From an uncultured Flavobacteriaceae bacterium (GTDB lineage Bacteria > Bacteroidota > Bacteroidia > Flavobacteriales > Flavobacteriaceae): DNA of 64,000 bases. The translations under genes and the position numbers were made by a program. This document shows, piece by piece, positions 58,895 to 64,000 of this stretch. Within the stretch, counting starts at the first letter, position 1. The number at the start of each line of letters is the position of its first letter. The DNA lies in assembly GCA_947494825.1 (NCBI GenBank), contig CANLWN010000005.1, positions 480,266-544,265 of the forward strand. The letters are read 5' to 3'. The notes below the pieces were generated by a model. That model was given only the letters and a program-made list of their open reading frames with translations. It ran no database searches and had not been told where the DNA came from.

Positions 58895-60913
58895 TTATCT
58901 ATTTATATATATGTAGCCGTTTAGTGATACCATATCCCCTACTGCATTTTCATACTCCAGAATATAGAAATAGGTACCCACGGGCAGTTTATTCTCTTTA
59001 TCAACTGTTGCCCTTCCTTCAGAAGTGCCGTCAAAGACATTTCCTTGCGTATTATAGGCCCTTGTAACATAGACCAGCACGCCCCAGCGGTTGAATATCT
59101 TAATGGTATTGTTTGGGAAATTCTCTAAACCGCGAATATTGAGCACATCATGAATTCCATCCCCATTCGGGGTGATTACGTTAAAGACCTCCACTTCATC
59201 TTCGGCAACCACAAGGTCCGGATCCAAATAATTTGGAATGCCATTTCCGTCAACATCATCATTGGCATAGTTGCCATCGCCGTCCGTGTCCTCATCAATG
59301 GTCTCAATACCATCATCGTCATCGTCCGTATCCCGGTAATCGGATTCGTTGTCGCTATCGGTATTGGGCAAATCATTGATGGGGTCATCAATTTCGTCGT
59401 TGACATCAACATCGATGGCAATATTGCCCTCATAACCATCATCAAGACCATCGTTGTCCTTATCCGAACCTATGAATACGATATCCGCGATGCCATCATG
59501 GTCCGCATCATGTGCTTCGATAAAATCGGGTACGTTGTCGTTATCACTATCGTCATCCAAATAATCCGGTAGACTATCACCGTCTGTATCCACAGGGAAC
59601 AGACCTAGGCCGCCCCCATTTTCATAGGCATCGTCCAAACCGTTCACATCGGCATCTATGCCGCTCGGGGCGATATACCCTGAAGTGGTCTGAGCCTCCA
59701 CATTATCAGGAATACCATCATTGTCACTATCTATATCCAAGTAATCCGGGAAGCCATCTGCATCGGAATCCGTAGGGTTGGTCGATGGATCTCCATCGCC
59801 ATCCAAATCAAGATCTTCAAAGCTGTCTAAAATACCATCATCATCATTATCCAAATCTGCCCCCATCGGATTGACCACTACGGTAACCGTAGCTGTACTA
59901 CAATTTCCTAGGTTGTCACAAATGGTATAGGTAAACGTATCGTTTCCAACAAAGCCTGGATCCGGGGTATAGGTTACCGTGTCATCGGAGGGGTCTGATG
60001 CCGTACCATTATTATTGATAAGCACAGTTCCATTGGCCGGACTTGTTGTGGTTAAGGTTCCAGCACTAGGTAAGTCATTGTCATTGGCTAGGATATCTAT
60101 ATCCACAGGCCTGTCCTCAAAGGTCGCGACGGCATCATCAAAGGCATCCACAATAGGCAATACATCCACAGTCACTGTTGCCGTACTACAATCTCCCGTG
60201 GTATTACAAACTGTGTAATCAAAACTATCGGGACCATTGTAATTTGGATCCGGTATATAGGTTACAATGTCATCTGTGGGATCATTCGGTGTACCATTAT
60301 CGTTTATATTGACGGTTCCGTTGAGTGGGTTGGTGGTGGTCAGGGTACCCGTAGTTGGTAAGTTCGAATCATTGGCATAGATAGGAACTACAACCGATTG
60401 GTCCTCATCAACAGTAACCACATCATCTACCAAGGTAGCTGCTTGGTCCAAACATACCACCGTAAAATTTGGTAGCGCTATTGAATTACCAGCCTTGGTA
60501 ATGGTTGCTGTATATCGGACTACGCTTTGGGTAGCGGTAACAACAGGACGCAATTGGTCACCCGATAAGACCGGTGCCCAACTTACCGTGGCGCTACCAC
60601 TTACATTTGCCGTAATATCCAGGGTAACCTGGTTATCAGGTGCCGTACAATTGGTCAATATGAAATAACCGGTTGCATTGGAACCGCAAAGGGTACCATC
60701 ATAAGTTGCAAAGTAAACACCAGGCGTAGTGGCCTCGTAGAAGAAATCTGTAGACAATACTGTGCTGGTGTCCGATGCCTCATACCATCTGTAATTGCTC
60801 TCTCCCCCACCATTGGGGGCCTGTAGCAAAAACTGGGCATTTGATGCAGTACAACCTAGCACCAAAAGTACTAGGCTGATGAGTAAACGTTTATTTATGT
60901 CGGTCGATTTCAA
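58895..60913 (-). CDS. Secreted protein with cadherin-like and thrombospondin type 3 repeats and T9SS type B sorting domain
   Basis: The 672-residue protein has a signal peptide (about 1-26), a variable N-terminal region, two cadherin/Big-like domains (about 160-255 and 255-350; each with YxPDPxxxGxDxFxYTxC), then thrombospondin type 3 calcium repeats (about 353-570; many DxDxDG such as DSDNDGIPD) and the gliding-motility C-terminal domain ([41 protein letters not shown]). That domain marks type IX secretion type B. The PorP/SprF gene is 2 bases downstream and the repeat-protein gene 30 bases upstream, so the three appear to be one operon. Confidence 0.93.
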   Translation of the reverse strand: MKSTDINKRLLISLVLLVLGCTASNAQFLLQAPNGGGESNYRWYEASDTSTVLSTDFFYEATTPGVYFATYDGTLCGSNATGYFILTNCTAPDNQVTLDITANVSGSATVSWAPVLSGDQLRPVVTATQSVVRYTATITKAGNSIALPNFTVVCLDQAATLVDDVVTVDEDQSVVVPIYANDSNLPTTGTLTTTNPLNGTVNINDNGTPNDPTDDIVTYIPDPNYNGPDSFDYTVCNTTGDCSTATVTVDVLPIVDAFDDAVATFEDRPVDIDILANDNDLPSAGTLTTTSPANGTVLINNNGTASDPSDDTVTYTPDPGFVGNDTFTYTICDNLGNCSTATVTVVVNPMGADLDNDDDGILDSFEDLDLDGDGDPSTNPTDSDADGFPDYLDIDSDNDGIPDNVEAQTTSGYIAPSGIDADVNGLDDAYENGGGLGLFPVDTDGDSLPDYLDDDSDNDNVPDFIEAHDADHDGIADIVFIGSDKDNDGLDDGYEGNIAIDVDVNDEIDDPINDLPNTDSDNESDYRDTDDDDDGIETIDEDTDGDGNYANDDVDGNGIPNYLDPDLVVAEDEVEVFNVITPNGDGIHDVLNIRGLENFPNNTIKIFNRWGVLVYVTRAYNTQGNVFDGTSEGRATVDKENKLPVGTYFYILEYENAVGDMVSLNGYIYINR

Positions 60914-60943
60914 ATCCCTAGGATGCGTATCTGGTTATTACTC

Positions 60944-63900
60944 TTATTTTACTACAAAAACTACATTGATCAAGGAATTGTAATCCGCAGGCTGACCAAT
61001 GATATCGTAGGTCAGTACACCATTTGCATCTATGCTCATTGTCCCCGTATCAAACACCGTGGGATCCGCATAGGTTACATAATAATACAATTCTGTGGCC
61101 GCATAGGTCGGAACCGCTGCCGGAGCGCCAGCACTGGCTACCGTTGGTGATCCAAATTGAGCCGTATACTGGGTGTAAAGATTAATTGTAAATCCTGTTC
61201 CGTTGGTAGATGCATCCACAGCAATGGACGGCGGATAGAAAATCCGTGCCGCTTTTGAGGTAATCGGAGCAATGTCCTGAATTACATCTTCTACAGTAGC
61301 TTCCGTAGTGGCATCACCATCTACATCGACCGGAGTATCCGAGTTCACTTCAGAAGCGGTCTGGTCGTCCGTTCCAGCAAAAGTTGTCCCTGTCGCATTT
61401 TCATCAGTATAAGTAAAGGTGCCATCGCCATTATCGGCCAAGGTGGATGTTGTTTCTGTAAAGGTCGTTATCGTTCCGTCCTCAGAGGTATAGGTAAAAC
61501 TGCCATCGCCATTGTCCACCAAAGTGGTCACTGTGTCATTAGTATCCACCGTTATTGTGGTGCCGGAATCGTCCGTGATGTCGAAGGTGCCGTCGCCGTT
61601 GTCCACCACGGTGGCCCTACGGGCATCGAAGGTGGTCGCCGTACCGTCCTCGTTGGTATAGGTCAGGGTCCCGTCACCGTTGTCGGCCAGGGTACTCGTC
61701 GTTTCGTTAAAGGTCGTTATGGTCCCGTCCTCAGAGGTATAGGTAAAACTACCGTTACCGTTGTCCACAAGTGTGGTCACCGTATTGTTGGTATCCACGG
61801 TCACCGTGGTGCCTGAATCGTCCGTGATATCAAAGGTGCCATCGCCGTTGTCCACTACCGTGGCCCTTCGGGCATCAAAAGTGGTGGCGGTGCCGTCCTC
61901 GTTGGTATAGGTCAGGGTCCCGTCGCCGTTATCGGCAAGGGTGGATGTTGTCTCGTTAAAGGTGGTGATGGTCCCGTCCTCAGAGGTGTAGGTAAAGCTA
62001 CCGTTACCGTTGTCCACAAGTGTGGTCACGGTATTGTTGGTGTCCACTGTTATTGTGGTACCTGAATCGTCCGTGATATCGAAGGTGCCGTCGCCATTGT
62101 CCACCACCGTGGCACGCCTTGCATCAAAAGTGGTGGCGGTGCCATCCTCGTTGGTATAGGTCAAGGTCCCGTCACCGTTATCGGCCAGGGTACTCGTCGT
62201 CTCGTTGAAGGTGGTGATGGTCCCGTCCTCACTGGTGTAGGTAAAACTGCCGTTACCATTGTCCACCAAAGTGGTCACCGTATTGTTGGTGTCCACAGTT
62301 ACCGTGGTGCCGGAGTCGTCGGTGATATCAAAGGTGCCGTCGCCGTTGTCCACCACCGTGGCCCTGCGGGCATCGAAGGTGGTCGCCGTACCGTCCTCAT
62401 TGGTATAGGTAAAGGTACCGTCGCCGTTGTCGGCAAGGGTAGATGTCGTCTCGTTGAAGGTGGTGATGGTGCCGTCCTCACTAGTGTAGGTAAAGCTACC
62501 GTTACCATTGTCCACAAGTGTGGTCACCGTATTGTTCGTATCGACGGTCACCGTGGTGCCGGAATCGTCCGTGATATCAAAGGTACCGTCGCCATTGTCC
62601 ACCACTGTGGCCCTTCGGGCATCGAAGGTGGTCGCCGTTCCGTCCTCGTTGGTATAGGTAAAGGTACCGTCACCGTTGTCGGCCAGAGTGGATGTCGTCT
62701 CGTTGAAAGTCGTTATGGTCCCGTCCTCACTGGTGTAGGTAAAACTACCGTTACCATTGTCCACGAGCGTGGTCACCGTATTGTTCGTGTCCACTGTTAT
62801 TGTGGTACCTGAATCGTCCGTGATATCAAAGGTCCCGTCACCGTTGTCCACCACAGTGGCACGCCTTGCATCAAAAGTGGTGGCGGTGCCATCCTCGTTG
62901 GTATAGGTCAAGGTCCCGTCACCGTTATCGGCCAGGGTACTCGTCGTCTCGTTAAAGGTCGTTATGGTCCCGTCCTCGGAGGTATAGGTAAAGCTACCGT
63001 TGCCGTTGTCCACAAGTGTGGTCACCGTGTTGTTGGTGTCCACGGTCACCGTGGTACCGGAGTCGTCCGTGATATCGAAGGTGCCGTCGCCATTGTCCAC
63101 CACCGTGGCCCTACGGGCATCGAAGGTGGTGGTTCCGCCATCTTCGTTGGTATAGGTCAGGGTCCCGTCGCCGTTATCGGCCAGGGTACTCGTCGTTTCG
63201 TTAAAGGTGGTGATGGTCCCGTCCTCAGAGGTGTAGGTAAAACTGCCGTTACCATTGTCCACCAAAGTGGTCACCGTATTGTTCGTGTCCACGGTCACCG
63301 TGGTACCGGAATCGTCCGTGATATCAAAGGTGCCGTCCCCGTTGTCCACCACTGTGGCCCTTCGGGCATCGAAGGTGGTCGTTCCGCCATCTTCGTTGGT
63401 ATAGGTAAGGGTCCCATCACCGTTATCGGCAAGGGTAGATGTCGTCTCGTTAAAGGTCGTTATGGTCCCGTCCTCAGAGGTGTAGGTAAAGCTACCGTTA
63501 CCATTGTCCACAAGTGTGGTCACCGTATTGTTGGTGTCCACCGTTATCGTGGTACCGGAATCGTCCGTAATATCGAAGGTGCCGTCGCCGTTGTCCACAA
63601 CAGTGGCCCTTCGGGCATCGAAGGTGGTCGCCGTACCATCCTCATTGGTATAGGTAAAGGTCCCGTCGCCGTTGTCGGCAAGGGTCGAGGTCGTCTCGTT
63701 AAAGGTCGTTATGGTCCCGTCCTCAGAGGTGTAGGTAAAACTGCCGTTACCGTTGTCCACGAGCGTGGTCACCGTGTTGTTGGTGTCCACCGTCACCGTG
63801 GTCCCGGAATCATCGGTGATATCAAAGGTACCGTCGCCATTATCGACTACAGTGGCCCTTCGGGCATCAAAGGTGGTCGCCGTACCGTCCTCATTGGTAT

Positions 63901-64000
63901 AGGTCAGGGTCCCGTCACCGTTATCGGCAAGGGTACTCGTCGTCTCGTTGAAGGTGGTGATGGTCCCGTCCTCAGAGGTATAGGTAAAGCTACCGTCTCC
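60944..64000 (-). CDS. Giant tandem-repeat surface protein, N-terminus beyond the window
   Basis: The frame is open from the right edge to the stop at 60944, over 1018 residues; the true start lies outside. From 61440 onward it is built of an 83-residue unit made of three related subrepeats of 27-28 residues, each with D-N-G-[DN]-G-[TS] and TYT/DIT strands. Ten copies of the DARRATVVDNGDG segment are in the window. The last 140 residues are a non-repetitive end (KAARIFYPPSIAVD, ADYNSLINVVFVVK) without a recognisable T9SS C-terminal domain. It is probably an adhesin or filament on the surface, cotranscribed with the type B secreted protein. The DNG-DG loops may bind calcium. Confidence 0.85.
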   Translation of the reverse strand, partial: GDGSFTYTSEDGTITTFNETTSTLADNGDGTLTYTNEDGTATTFDARRATVVDNGDGTFDITDDSGTTVTVDTNNTVTTLVDNGNGSFTYTSEDGTITTFNETTSTLADNGDGTFTYTNEDGTATTFDARRATVVDNGDGTFDITDDSGTTITVDTNNTVTTLVDNGNGSFTYTSEDGTITTFNETTSTLADNGDGTLTYTNEDGGTTTFDARRATVVDNGDGTFDITDDSGTTVTVDTNNTVTTLVDNGNGSFTYTSEDGTITTFNETTSTLADNGDGTLTYTNEDGGTTTFDARRATVVDNGDGTFDITDDSGTTVTVDTNNTVTTLVDNGNGSFTYTSEDGTITTFNETTSTLADNGDGTLTYTNEDGTATTFDARRATVVDNGDGTFDITDDSGTTITVDTNNTVTTLVDNGNGSFTYTSEDGTITTFNETTSTLADNGDGTFTYTNEDGTATTFDARRATVVDNGDGTFDITDDSGTTVTVDTNNTVTTLVDNGNGSFTYTSEDGTITTFNETTSTLADNGDGTFTYTNEDGTATTFDARRATVVDNGDGTFDITDDSGTTVTVDTNNTVTTLVDNGNGSFTYTSEDGTITTFNETTSTLADNGDGTLTYTNEDGTATTFDARRATVVDNGDGTFDITDDSGTTITVDTNNTVTTLVDNGNGSFTYTSEDGTITTFNETTSTLADNGDGTLTYTNEDGTATTFDARRATVVDNGDGTFDITDDSGTTVTVDTNNTVTTLVDNGNGSFTYTSEDGTITTFNETTSTLADNGDGTLTYTNEDGTATTFDARRATVVDNGDGTFDITDDSGTTITVDTNDTVTTLVDNGDGSFTYTSEDGTITTFTETTSTLADNGDGTFTYTDENATGTTFAGTDDQTASEVNSDTPVDVDGDATTEATVEDVIQDIAPITSKAARIFYPPSIAVDASTNGTGFTINLYTQYTAQFGSPTVASAGAPAAVPTYAATELYYYVTYADPTVFDTGTMSIDANGVLTYDIIGQPADYNSLINVVFVVK
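61440..64000 (-). repeat. 249-bp tandem repeat array (at least ten copies)
   Basis: Successive units are 249 bp apart (for example GGGCATC starts at 61621 and 61870). Each unit encodes 83 residues. Units differ at a few residues (GGTTTF or GTATTF, ITVDT or VTVDT, TLTYT or TFTYT) but at many third codon positions. The array runs off the window edge. Confidence 0.95.

Noticed and set aside
59150..59572. Plus-strand frame rich in Ile and Val across the thrombospondin repeats
   Set aside because: It is the antisense of the Asp-rich calcium repeats of the secreted protein and has no promoter or plausible start.
61440..64000. Regular repeats that might suggest a CRISPR array
   Set aside because: The period is 249 bp with no unique spacers, and the whole stretch is one open frame of related protein repeats.
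63796..64000. GTG at 63796 as the start of the repeat protein
   Set aside because: It lies inside a repeat unit and the frame continues open to the window edge, so the gene is cut by the edge.

Overview
The window looks like chromosomal DNA from a flavobacterium (Bacteroidota, Flavobacteriaceae), probably marine. The grounds are the DUF4295 gene next to rpmG and rpmB, a PorP/SprF protein with a gliding-motility type C-terminal sorting domain (type IX secretion), an OMP_b-brl_3-type outer-membrane barrel, DUF5916 and DUF4369 proteins, and repeated matches to the Bacteroidota promoter box TAnnTTTG (often TAnnTTTGCA). I cannot fix the genus. I saw no rRNA, tRNA, CRISPR array, prophage or insertion sequence with a transposase.

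Layout. 1-2000 is an AT-rich stretch: the tail of a small GG-motif peptide, a CPBP-family membrane protease and a TPR lipoprotein. 2074-14802 is mostly housekeeping: rimO, an amidase, a DUF2911 protein, ftsY, the DUF4295/L33/L28 set, cinA, an orphan Hpt protein, a FAH-family hydrolase, a proofreading-type exonuclease, an esterase, a 2-oxoacid dehydrogenase E2 and recR. 14870-26095 holds a sodium symporter, an outer-membrane barrel protein, a KAS III enzyme, an ABC1 kinase with a TetR regulator, and htpG. 26116-26268 is a palindromic intergenic repeat. 26298-28708 pairs myo-inositol oxygenase with a sodium symporter. 28770-30247 is an ECF sigma factor, its presumed anti-sigma protein and a divergent membrane protein.

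The largest unit is the 11-gene minus-strand operon at 40629-30309. It encodes two acyl-CoA dehydrogenases, an APH-type kinase, three SDRs, two MDR reductases, a MaoC hydratase, a DUF1330-like protein and a haloalkane dehalogenase, with a Crp/Fnr regulator and an 18-bp perfect palindrome upstream. The adjacent kinase and ACAD10/11-type dehydrogenase resemble the two halves of the enzymes that phosphorylate and rearrange 4-hydroxyacyl-CoA, as in levulinate catabolism. From 41569 to 58892 come small metabolic and envelope genes: MOSC, DUF885, AraC, AlkB, S1/P1 nuclease, PBP1A, DUF5916, HAD, DUF819, and an idi-queD-manA operon. 57924-64000 is a type IX secretion cluster that ends in a protein of 249-bp tandem repeats cut by the window edge.

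The best leads are three. (1) The ECF locus has divergent promoter-like sites TGTAACC-N16-CGTC on both strands of one intergenic region, and similar sites stand before an orphan terminator and the outer-membrane barrel gene near 17.3-17.6 kb. (2) The kinase/ACAD operon and its palindrome. (3) The repeat protein, whose repeats are nearly identical in amino acids but differ at many synonymous positions. Smaller leads are a 17-codon ORF with its own terminator at 23.9 kb and the possible bacteriocin-type peptide with a CPBP neighbour at the left edge.
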